In this document: one piece after another, positions 28,642 to 35,192 of the stretch
Numbering within the stretch: the first letter of the stretch is position 1
Layout of the letters: every line of letters begins with the position of its first letter
Source of the DNA: Streptomyces hokutonensis
GTDB lineage: Bacteria; Actinomycetota; Actinomycetes; Streptomycetales; Streptomycetaceae
Reading direction: 5' to 3'
Length of the DNA stretch: 64,000 bases
Assembly (NCBI RefSeq): GCF_000376565.1
Contig: NZ_BARG01000083.1
Span: 1-64,000, forward strand
Notes under the pieces: model-generated
The model's input: only the letters and a program-made list of their open reading frames with translations
What the model was told of the DNA's origin: nothing
Databases searched by the model: none
Translations under genes and position numbers: made by a program

Positions 28642-28720
28642 ACGCCGTCCAGGATCTCACCTCGGCGAAATTCCTGGCGAATGAATTGTCCGGGGCCGGT
28701 GCTGCTGCTGGGGGCGCTGG

Positions 28721-29029
28721 TTATTGCTGGTCTGTGCTCGACCGGGTGTCGGCGTCTTGTTGCTGCTGGCGCTCGGCGTCCTGCTGCCTGCCCGCTTCTT
28801 TGGACATCGACTGGGCCGTGTTCGAAACGGCCTTGATGCCCAGGTATGCCGTCGTCAGCCCCGCCATCGCGGTGAACGCCGAGGTCAGGACGCCCACGAT
28901 CACCGCCCGGTCGCCGTCCAGCTGCCACACCCCGAAGATCGCCACCGCGGTGATCGCCACGTTGCTGCCCACGACCGCGAGCAGCCCGTACCGCGCCCGT
29001 ATCTTCTCCAGGTCGATGTCCTGGCCCAT
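28721..29029 (-). CDS. Small two-helix membrane protein
   Basis: A 102-residue protein with two hydrophobic helices (about residues 16-34 and 43-64) and a Gln/Asp-rich polar tail (QQDAERQQQQDADTRSS). I recognise no family; such small proteins with a coiled polar tail often resemble phage holins or membrane scaffold proteins. ATG 29029 is chosen because residues further upstream are tRNA-region DNA. Downstream of a tRNA cluster and upstream of hrpA on the same strand. Confidence 0.65.
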   Translation of the reverse strand: MGQDIDLEKIRARYGLLAVVGSNVAITAVAIFGVWQLDGDRAVIVGVLTSAFTAMAGLTTAYLGIKAVSNTAQSMSKEAGRQQDAERQQQQDADTRSSTDQQ

Positions 29030-29059
29030 CGCGCCCCACCCTGTGTCGTCCGGCCACGA

Positions 29060-29092
29060 CGAAAGCCCCGTCCCGATGGGACAGGGCTTTCG
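29060..29092 (-). terminator. Terminator after the Phe-Asp-Glu tRNA cluster
   Basis: An imperfect hairpin CGAAAGCCC...GTCCC-GAT-GGGAC...GGGCTTTCG (14 pairs, one mismatch) lies just 3' of tRNA-Phe on the minus strand. There is no U-tract. Confidence 0.6.
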
Positions 29093-29098
29093 ATCCGG

Positions 29099-29172
29099 TG
29101 GCTGGGGCCGGGGTCGAACCGGCGACCTATCGCTTTTCAGGCGATCGCTCGTACCAACTGAGCTACCCAGCC
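29099..29172 (-). tRNA. tRNA-Phe (anticodon GAA)
   Basis: The minus strand folds with acceptor GGCTGGG/CCCAGCC, D-arm GCTC..GAGC, anticodon loop CTGAAAA (GAA) and T-loop TTCGACC. CCA is not encoded. Last gene of a three-tRNA cluster. Confidence 0.95.
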
Positions 29173-29196
29173 ACGAGGCTTCCGGGGAAACCTCAG

Positions 29197-29271
29197 CGGT
29201 CCTGACGGGATTTGAACCCGCGGCCTCCACCTTGACAGGGTGGCGAGCACTCCAAACTGCTCCACAGGACC
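29197..29271 (-). tRNA. tRNA-Asp (anticodon GTC), second copy
   Basis: Same cloverleaf as the tRNA at 24503-24577, with one base change (AAACTGCTCC in place of AAGCTGCTCC on the plus strand). Middle gene of the Phe-Asp-Glu cluster, 24 nt from tRNA-Phe. Confidence 0.96.
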
Positions 29272-29320
29272 AAGCTGTTGCGCGCGAACTGGCTGAGCCA
29301 GTGTCGCACACGGTGTTGCG

Positions 29321-29393
29321 TGCCCCCAACGGGATTCGAACCCGTGCTACCGCCTTGAAAGGGCGGCGTCCTAGGCCGCTAGACGATGAGGGC
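29321..29393 (-). tRNA. tRNA-Glu (anticodon TTC)
   Basis: Minus-strand cloverleaf with acceptor GCCCTCA/TGGGGGC (one G-T pair), anticodon loop CTTTCAA (TTC) and T-loop TTCGAAT. First gene of the cluster; CCA not encoded. Confidence 0.95.
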
Positions 29394-29473
29394 TATCGGC
29401 CCGCCTGGGCGCTTCTCAGCGCGTCGGGGACGTGAGAAGCATATGGGATGGCGGGAGGTATCGCCAAAACGGT

Positions 29474-31060
29474 TTACGGGGTCCTCGACGGGGCCTCCGA
29501 CGCCGGACTCGGAGAGGGGCTCGGGGACGGGCTCGAGGACTGCGGTGCGCCCGGCAGGTTCTCCTTCGGGAGGTGGCGGCTGACCTCGGCCGTCGTCAGG
29601 CCCAGGCCGCCCAGTTTGATCTCGTCCCAGGCCTGGAGGCGGTGGGTGTCGCGGTCGATGTAGAGGATCGACGCCTCGATGGGGTCGGGGTACTTGCCCT
29701 CCACCGCGCGCAGGCCGCTGCCGCCGGTCGAGCCCTCGATGCGCAGGCGGGTGCCGTGCTTCATGACCTCGGTGCCCTCGTGGTGGAGGTGGCCGGCCAG
29801 GACGAGCGGGACCTCGCCGTCGGTCTGGCGTGCCGCCGACGGTTCGTGGACCAGGGCGATGTCGACGGGGGTGCCGGCGGCCCGCTGGTCGCGGAGGGAG
29901 GAGGCGAGCTGGTCGCCGGCCAACTCCTCGGCCGCGTTGCCGCCGGGGGCGACCGAGCGGTCGGGAGTGAACTGGGGGTCGCCGATGCCCGCGAAGCGCA
30001 CGCCCGCGACCGTCTCCGCCCGGCCCTCGTCCAGGACGTGCACGTTCTTCATGCGCTCCAGATGGCGCTGGGTGACCAGGGAGTCGTGGTTGCCCCTGAC
30101 CCAGACGTAGGGGACGCCGAGGTCGGCGACGGGGTCCAGGAAGCCGTTCTCCGCCGCCGTGCCGTGGTCCATGGTGTCGCCGGTGTCGACGATGACGTTC
30201 ACCTTGTACTGCTCCACCAGCGACGCGATGATCTTCCAGCTCGCGGGGTTCAGGTGGATGTCCGAGACGTGGAGCACGCGGATCGTCGTCGGGTCCGGCT
30301 GGTACGCGGGGAGAGTGGACGTGACGTCGTACAGCTTGGTCACGTTGGTCACCAGGCGGGCCAACTCCTGCTGGTAGACGTCGAATTCGGTGACGATGCT
30401 GCGCGCGTTGCCGACCACGGAGGGGGCGGAGGAGAGCAGCCCGGAGAACTTGGGTTCCAGGATGGACTTGGGGTTCCAGGTCGCGTAGGCGGTCGCGCCG
30501 GACGCGGCGAGGAGGGTGAGGGCCAGGCCGCCGGCGGTGAGGGCGCGGCGGGGGCGGCGGTAGACGGCGAGGCCGAGGGCGGTGGCGCCGAGGACGACGG
30601 CGGTGCAGGAGCGTACGGCGAGGTCGAGGGTGCCGTGTTCGACGTCGTGGGCGACCTCGTCCTGGAGGCCGGAGATGCGTTCGGGGTGGTCGACGAGAGC
30701 CTGGGAGCGTTCGGGGTCGAGCTGGTCGACGTTGACGTCGAGGCGTACGGGGGCGTGGTGGCTGTCGAGGGAGAGGGCGCCGAGCGGGGAGATGTTGATC
30801 TTGGTTCCGCCGGTGAGGGAGGGGCGCAGGGTCATGGTGGTGTTCATGGGGCCGACCTGGGCGCGGACATTGCCGACGATGAGCAGGCCGAGCCAGGCTC
30901 CGACGAGGACGACCGTGATCAGGCCGAGGGCGCGGGGCCAGGGGTGGGGCTGGGGGACGAGTTCGAGCGTGGGGCGGGGGCGGCGGGCGCGGTAGTGGTG
31001 GGTCAGGGCGCGCTGGGCCCGGCGGAGGCGGTTCAGGGCTGCGACGGGGACGCTGGCCAT
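29474..31060 (-). CDS. Membrane-anchored metallophosphoesterase
   Basis: A 528-residue protein with a membrane helix near residues 42-62 and two more near 165-215, leaving a large outer C-terminal calcineurin-like phosphoesterase domain. Metal-binding motifs are all present: HVSDIHLNP, VDTGDTMDHG, VRGNHDS, and AGHLHHEG. The C-terminal tail is Ser/Pro repeats. ATG 31060 gives the conserved start; extra upstream codons are in low-complexity DNA. Substrate unknown. Confidence 0.88.
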   Translation of the reverse strand: MASVPVAALNRLRRAQRALTHHYRARRPRPTLELVPQPHPWPRALGLITVVLVGAWLGLLIVGNVRAQVGPMNTTMTLRPSLTGGTKINISPLGALSLDSHHAPVRLDVNVDQLDPERSQALVDHPERISGLQDEVAHDVEHGTLDLAVRSCTAVVLGATALGLAVYRRPRRALTAGGLALTLLAASGATAYATWNPKSILEPKFSGLLSSAPSVVGNARSIVTEFDVYQQELARLVTNVTKLYDVTSTLPAYQPDPTTIRVLHVSDIHLNPASWKIIASLVEQYKVNVIVDTGDTMDHGTAAENGFLDPVADLGVPYVWVRGNHDSLVTQRHLERMKNVHVLDEGRAETVAGVRFAGIGDPQFTPDRSVAPGGNAAEELAGDQLASSLRDQRAAGTPVDIALVHEPSAARQTDGEVPLVLAGHLHHEGTEVMKHGTRLRIEGSTGGSGLRAVEGKYPDPIEASILYIDRDTHRLQAWDEIKLGGLGLTTAEVSRHLPKENLPGAPQSSSPSPSPSPSPASEAPSRTP

Positions 31061-31118
31061 TGGTCCCGTATGCCCAGGAGTGGGGGTGGGTATGCGGGGC
31101 GGGGCGTGGGAGTGGGTC

Positions 31119-31232
31119 AGGGCCTGGCCGGCGGATCCCGTCGCAGACGCGGGGTCCGGCACGCTTACCTGCGGCGCAGCCGCTGATCAGGCACTGTCAC
31201 TTTCCTGCGACCTGATCCGCCGGACAGGCCCT
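31119..31232. mobile_element. MITE-like element with 28-bp imperfect inverted repeats
   Basis: Arms 31119-31146 and 31205-31232 are inverted repeats, matching at 25 of 28 positions; the outer 19 are AGGGCCTGGCCGGCGGATC and its complement with one change. The 114-bp unit has no coding content. I recall the GGGCCTGTCCGGCGGATC end as recurring in Streptomyces genomes, which suits a non-autonomous element. The right arm covers the first two bases of the stop codon of the next gene. No target-site duplication is evident. Confidence 0.55.
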
Positions 31233-31581
31233 AGCCCCAGCCGAGTTCGTGGAGGCGTTCGTCGTCGATGCCGAAGTGGTGGGCTACTTCGTGGACGACG
31301 GTGACGGCGACCTCGTGGACGACGTCCTCGGTGGTCGCGCAGTAGCGGAGGGTCGGGCCCATGTAGATCGAGATCCGGTCGGGGAGGACGCCGGCGTACC
31401 ACTCGCCGCGTTCGGTGAGAGGTGTGCCTTCGTAGAGTCCGAGGAGTTCGGGGTCGGACGGGTCGGGTTCGTCCTCGACGAAGACGGCCACGTTGTCCAT
31501 GACCCGCGTCAGTTCGGGCGGAATCCGGTCCAGGGCCTCGCTCACCAGCTCTTCGAACGCCTCGCGTGTCATTTCCAGCAC
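31231..31581 (-). CDS. Small zincin-like metallopeptidase family protein
   Basis: A 116-residue protein of the actinobacterial one-domain zincin family. The zinc motif is VVHEVAHHFGIDDERLHELGW, with HEVAH as HExxH and the later Asp/His as likely third ligand. GTG 31581 gives MLEMTREAFEELV, the N-terminus I recall; ATG 31572 is an alternative. No signal peptide, so cytosolic. Its biological substrate is unknown. It is 4 nt downstream of the LLM oxidoreductase gene and may be co-transcribed. Confidence 0.88.
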   Translation of the reverse strand: MLEMTREAFEELVSEALDRIPPELTRVMDNVAVFVEDEPDPSDPELLGLYEGTPLTERGEWYAGVLPDRISIYMGPTLRYCATTEDVVHEVAVTVVHEVAHHFGIDDERLHELGWG

Positions 31582-31585
31582 ATGC

Positions 31586-32758
31586 CTATTGTCCGGGACG
31601 AACGCGGGTTCGGGGCGGTGACGGGGTCGGCAGGTCGGGGATGAGTGCGGCGACGCGTTCCAGCTGCTCGCGCTGGGCGCGCAGGTTCAGGGCGGCGGGG
31701 CGGGTGACGAGGTGGCGGGCGCCGGCGGTGACGTACTGGCTGAGGCGTTGGGCCACCTGCTCCGCGGTGCCCGCGGCGACGGCCTGGATCTTCTCCAGTT
31801 CGGGGAGGGGCATGCCGTAGGTGGCCCGGGCGTAGTCGTCGAGTGCGGCTCGGGCGGTCCGGGGGTCGTCGTCGATTCGTACGGTGATGAAGAGGGCCGG
31901 GGTGATGGCCTCGGGGGTTCGGCCCGCCGCTGTCGCCGCCTCGTGGATGTCGTGCAGGCCGGTCGTGTAGTCGGCGGGGTCGGGCGGGTAGGGGAGCCAG
32001 CCGTCGTAGAGGCGGCCGGTGCGGGCCAGGGCGGTGGGGGTGGCGCCGGCGAGCCAGACGGGTGGGCCGGTGGGGCGGGTGGGCCGTAGGGCGGGCGGGA
32101 GGTCTGTGAAGTGGTGGAACTCGCCGTCGAAACTGTCGGCGCCCTGCCAGAGGGCCCGCCAGAGCCGGACCGTCTCGTCGAGGCGGGCGAAACGGCGGGG
32201 CCACGGGACTTCGGAGAGGTCGTAGAACGGCCGCCCGAAGCGGCCGGGGAAGCCGGCGCCGACGGCGAGGGTGAGGCGGCCGTCGGAGAGCAGGTCGATG
32301 GAGGCGAGGGCCTGGGCGGTCTGGACGGGGCGGCGCAGGAAGGGGAGCAGGGCGCCGGTGCCGAGGGTGGCCGTCTCGGTGGTGACGGCGAGGGCGGCGA
32401 GCATCGTGAGGGCTTCGATGCGGGGGGTGATGAGGGAGTCGTTGACGAAGAGGGAGGTGAAGCCGAGGTGTTCGGCGGTGCGGCCGAGGGTGATCAGGTC
32501 GCGGGGGTTGTCGTCGGTGGCCCATTGGGCGGTTCCGGTGGGGAGTAGGACGCCGAGGTTGATGGGGGTGGTGGTTGGCGGTCCGTCGGCTGATGGGGGT
32601 GGGGGTGTGCGCCTAGTAGTTCGGGAGTTCCGTTGGGGGGCGGCTGCGGGTAGTCCGTGGTTGCCCGCGCAGTTCCCCGCGCCCCTGGGAGACGCGGGCT
32701 CGGTTCCAGTAGTGGCTGCGGGTGGTACGCCGGTGTCGGCGGGGTTGGCGGTGTTCAT
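31586..32758 (-). CDS. LLM-class (F420-dependent-type) oxidoreductase
   Basis: A luciferase-like monooxygenase-fold flavin/F420 oxidoreductase. The fold begins at INLGVLLPTGTAQW and has FTSLFVNDSL, a LGTGALLPFLRRPV barrel strand, the RLTLAVGAGFP motif and WLAGATPTALARTGR. The first ~60 residues from ATG 32758 are atypical: part of them is the translation of a common Streptomyces intergenic repeat (32641-32688). No better in-frame start lies between that and the domain, so the true start is uncertain. The substrate is unknown. Confidence 0.8.
   Translation of the reverse strand: MNTANPADTGVPPAATTGTEPASPRGAGNCAGNHGLPAAAPQRNSRTTRRTPPPPSADGPPTTTPINLGVLLPTGTAQWATDDNPRDLITLGRTAEHLGFTSLFVNDSLITPRIEALTMLAALAVTTETATLGTGALLPFLRRPVQTAQALASIDLLSDGRLTLAVGAGFPGRFGRPFYDLSEVPWPRRFARLDETVRLWRALWQGADSFDGEFHHFTDLPPALRPTRPTGPPVWLAGATPTALARTGRLYDGWLPYPPDPADYTTGLHDIHEAATAAGRTPEAITPALFITVRIDDDPRTARAALDDYARATYGMPLPELEKIQAVAAGTAEQVAQRLSQYVTAGARHLVTRPAALNLRAQREQLERVAALIPDLPTPSPPRTRVRPGQ
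32641..32688. repeat. Streptomyces intergenic repeat inside the 5' part of the LLM gene
   Basis: The stretch holds CGGCTGCGGG...CGTGGTTG and CGCGCAGTTCCCCGCGCCCC. I recognise the second part as a very frequent Streptomyces intergenic repeat (often seen as GGGGCGCGGGGAACTGCGCG). Here it overlaps the annotated N-terminus of the LLM oxidoreductase. Confidence 0.6.
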
Positions 32759-32843
32759 GGGCTCGATGGTCGTAGGCGGCGGGTATGGCCTCAATTCCCT
32801 GCGCGGAATGGCCGGTTGGGGCGAGGCGCCGTAGAACTGGTCC

Positions 32844-33602
32844 GTGGACTTTTCCCAGGTGCTGCGTGAGTGTCGTGCGGGTCGTCGGCTGAGTCAGCTG
32901 GAGTTGGCGTCGCGGGCCGGGACCACTCAGCGGCATCTGAGTTTCATCGAGTCGGGGCGGTCGGTGCCGGGGCGGAACATGGTCGTGCGGCTCGCCGAGT
33001 CGCTCGAACTGCCGTTGCGGGAGCGGAACGAGCTGTTGCTGGCGGCCGGGTTCGCGCCGGTGTACGCGGAGAGTTCGCTGGAGGGGCCGGTGCTGGCGCC
33101 GGTGCGGGCGGCGATCGGGCACATCCTGCGCGGGCATCTGCCGTATCCGGCGGTGGTGGTGGATCGGAAGGGGCAACTGGTCGATGCCAACAGCGCGTTC
33201 GGGGTGATCACGGAGGGTGCGGCGGCGGAGTTGCTGGGGCCGGGGGCGAATGTGTACCGGCTGGCACTGCATCCGGACGGGGTGGCGCCGCGGATTCTCA
33301 ACCTCGCCGAGTGGGCGCGGCACATCGTGGCGCGGCTGGGCGGGTTGCCGGAGCTGCGGGCCGAGTTGGCCGGTTATGTGCCGGAACTGGGGTCGTCGGA
33401 GGGGCAGTTGGGGTTCGCGGTGCCGTTGCGGCTGCGGTCGTCGTACGGGGAGCTGCGGCTGATGACGACGGTGACGACGTTCGCGACGGCGGTGGATGTG
33501 ACCTTGGCGGAGCTGAAGTTGGAGGCGTTCCTGCCGGCCGACGCGGCGACGGCCGAGGCGTTGGCCGCCGCGTCGGCGGATCAGGCACCGGGGAACATGT
33601 AG
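32844..33602 (+). CDS. XRE-family transcriptional regulator (MmyB-like)
   Basis: A 252-residue regulator. The N-terminal helix-turn-helix (residues 5-60, RRLSQLELASRAGTTQRHLS) is followed by the MmyB-like ligand-binding domain, a PAS-like fold (VDRKGQLVDANSAFGVI). It starts at GTG 32844, divergent from the LLM oxidoreductase 86 nt away, which makes that gene a likely target. Its last 22 bp overlap the end of the convergent SnoaL-like gene. Confidence 0.88.
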   Translation: MDFSQVLRECRAGRRLSQLELASRAGTTQRHLSFIESGRSVPGRNMVVRLAESLELPLRERNELLLAAGFAPVYAESSLEGPVLAPVRAAIGHILRGHLPYPAVVVDRKGQLVDANSAFGVITEGAAAELLGPGANVYRLALHPDGVAPRILNLAEWARHIVARLGGLPELRAELAGYVPELGSSEGQLGFAVPLRLRSSYGELRLMTTVTTFATAVDVTLAELKLEAFLPADAATAEALAAASADQAPGNM

Positions 33603-34006
33603 TCGGTGCGGATGCGGCCGTCGCTGTCGAGCGCGAGCAACTCCATCCCGCCGCCCACCACTTCGCCGTCGGCGACGGTGACCGTGTCCCAGTGGAACCG
33701 GACCAGGTCGTCGAGCCGTACGGCGTCGGCGCGGGCCCGGAAGCTGAACTCGCCTTTCTCGACGAAGCGTTGGTAGCTACGTGTGACGCGGGTCTCGATG
33801 GCGTCGTAGCCCCGGGCCCGCAGGGTCGGGTGATCGAAGCCGAGGCCGGCCGCGAGTTCACGGATCTCGGCGGGCGGCTGGAGGACGTGGGTGCCGTCCT
33901 CGGCCCAGAGACTCTCGATCGCCGCCCGGCGGCGGGCGGGGTCCGGTTCCGCCCACTGCGCGATGTAGCGGGCGGCAAGGTCCTGGGGTTCGGTCGTCCC
34001 GGTCAT
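33581..34006 (-). CDS. SnoaL-like / nuclear transport factor 2-fold protein
   Basis: A 141-residue single-domain protein with the NTF2-like cone-fold pattern: ARYIAQWAEPDPARRRAAIESLWAEDGTHV, then alternating strands to ALDSDGRIRTDYMF. Such proteins are isomerases, hydratases or ligand-binding; the particular role is unknown. ATG 34006 has the family N-terminus and GGAG just upstream. Tail-to-tail 22-bp overlap with the XRE gene. Confidence 0.85.
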   Translation of the reverse strand: MTGTTEPQDLAARYIAQWAEPDPARRRAAIESLWAEDGTHVLQPPAEIRELAAGLGFDHPTLRARGYDAIETRVTRSYQRFVEKGEFSFRARADAVRLDDLVRFHWDTVTVADGEVVGGGMELLALDSDGRIRTDYMFPGA

Positions 34007-34066
34007 CCGTGACTCCTTCGAGCGCTGCGGTCGATGCGGTGCCGATCGTGCTGGGGGCGGGGGCTG

Positions 34067-34375
34067 GGGGCAATTCCCGGCAAGGAGTGGGCGACGGGGG
34101 TGGGGCAGGCCTGGCCGGGGGTGGGTGACTGAGGCGGGGCAAGTTCCGGCGAGGAGTGGGCGACGGGCGCGGGGCAAGCCCCGGCCGGGAGCGGGCGACT
34201 GGGGTAGGGCAAGTCCCGGGAAGGCGTGGGCGACGGGGGCGGGGCACATCCTGGCCGGGAGTGAGCGGCGCGCGCGGCGCAACCCCCGGCCAGGACTGGG
34301 CGACTGAGGCGGCGCATGCCCCGGCCAGGAATGAGCGACGGGCGCCGGACAAGTCCCGGCCGGAAAAGCGTGCCG
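34067..34375. repeat. Minisatellite, about nine degenerate 35-bp units
   Basis: Units begin at about 34067, 34102, 34136, 34171, 34206, 34241, 34276, 34311 and 34346. The best-kept core is GTGGGCGACGGGGGC preceded by CCCGGCCGGGA. The period is 35 bp, not a multiple of three, so no single reading frame keeps a repeated peptide and the tract is probably non-coding. It fills most of the 447-nt gap between the SnoaL-like and lipoprotein genes. Confidence 0.8.
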
Positions 34376-34453
34376 GGGTGCTGGGCGCGTGTCTTCCGGT
34401 GGGCGGTGGGAGTTGAGAGGGCGACTCCTTTTTCCGCCCTCGGAGGTGGCCCC

Positions 34454-34972
34454 GTGCGCCCCATGTACGTACCCGTCCGTCTGGCCGCCGCGGTCGCCGT
34501 CGTCGCCGCTGCCGCCGGCTGTATGAGCGTGGGCGACGACGCGGGCGGCGGTGCCAAGCCCTCGCACTCGGCCGGGCGGCACGCCGGTGAGGTGCCGGAC
34601 GGCGGTTCGGGGGCGCCGGGCGGCGGGCTCGGGTACGGCGGGTCGGCGGGGGACGGGAAGCACGGGCACGGGAAGCCCGAGCCCGGTGAGTCGGCGTCGG
34701 GGTCGGCCTCGCCGTCGCCGGCGGGGGGCGCGGCCAGTCCGTCCGCCTCCACGGCGCCCAGGCCGGGGACGAGCGCCAAGCCCGGCGCGCCCACCACCGC
34801 CGCGCCGCAGCCGACCCCGTCGCGGACCCCGCCGCCCCCGGACCCGACGCCGAGCCAGCAGCAGCCGTCCCCGGACCCGACCGTCGCCGAACCCTCGTCC
34901 TCGGCGCACGAGGACCCGGCCCCGCAGCTGGTGGACCGCGAGCCGGCACCCGCGGCCGGATCACCGGCGTAG
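34454..34972 (+). CDS. Putative lipoprotein, Pro/Ser/Gly-rich
   Basis: A 172-residue protein with a short lipoprotein signal (VPVRLAAAVAVVAAAAGC, Cys near residue 23) and then wholly low-complexity Gly, Pro, Ser and Ala residues. It would be anchored in the outer face of the membrane. GTG 34454 is chosen because GGAGG precedes it by 7 nt. No recognised domain. The low-complexity body resembles a cell-wall spacer. Confidence 0.65.
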   Translation: MRPMYVPVRLAAAVAVVAAAAGCMSVGDDAGGGAKPSHSAGRHAGEVPDGGSGAPGGGLGYGGSAGDGKHGHGKPEPGESASGSASPSPAGGAASPSASTAPRPGTSAKPGAPTTAAPQPTPSRTPPPPDPTPSQQQPSPDPTVAEPSSSAHEDPAPQLVDREPAPAAGSPA

Positions 34973-35192
34973 GAGCGGTTGTGACGCAGGTCAATCGAGG
35001 CCGGTTTGCCTCGGGGGGTGGTGGGTGCGTATGGTGGTAGATCGTTTGATCCCATTGCCCGGCGCCACTGCAGAGCGCGCCGTGTGGCGCGTACTCTCCC
35101 TTGCCGTGGCGGACCGCATTGAGGCGGTCGATAGCGAATCACGGAGTTGACGGGCGCGTGCCGACGGAGACTCCGGAAGGTTTCGCATTCGC

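Noticed and set aside
29432..31186. Long plus-strand frame opposite the metallophosphoesterase
   Set aside because: Same GC-bias effect; residues are Gly/Val/Asp-rich without domains, and the minus-strand gene has all metal motifs.
34067..34375. Regular short repeats that could be taken for a CRISPR array
   Set aside because: Units are directly adjacent without unique spacers, strongly degenerate, and no cas genes are nearby.
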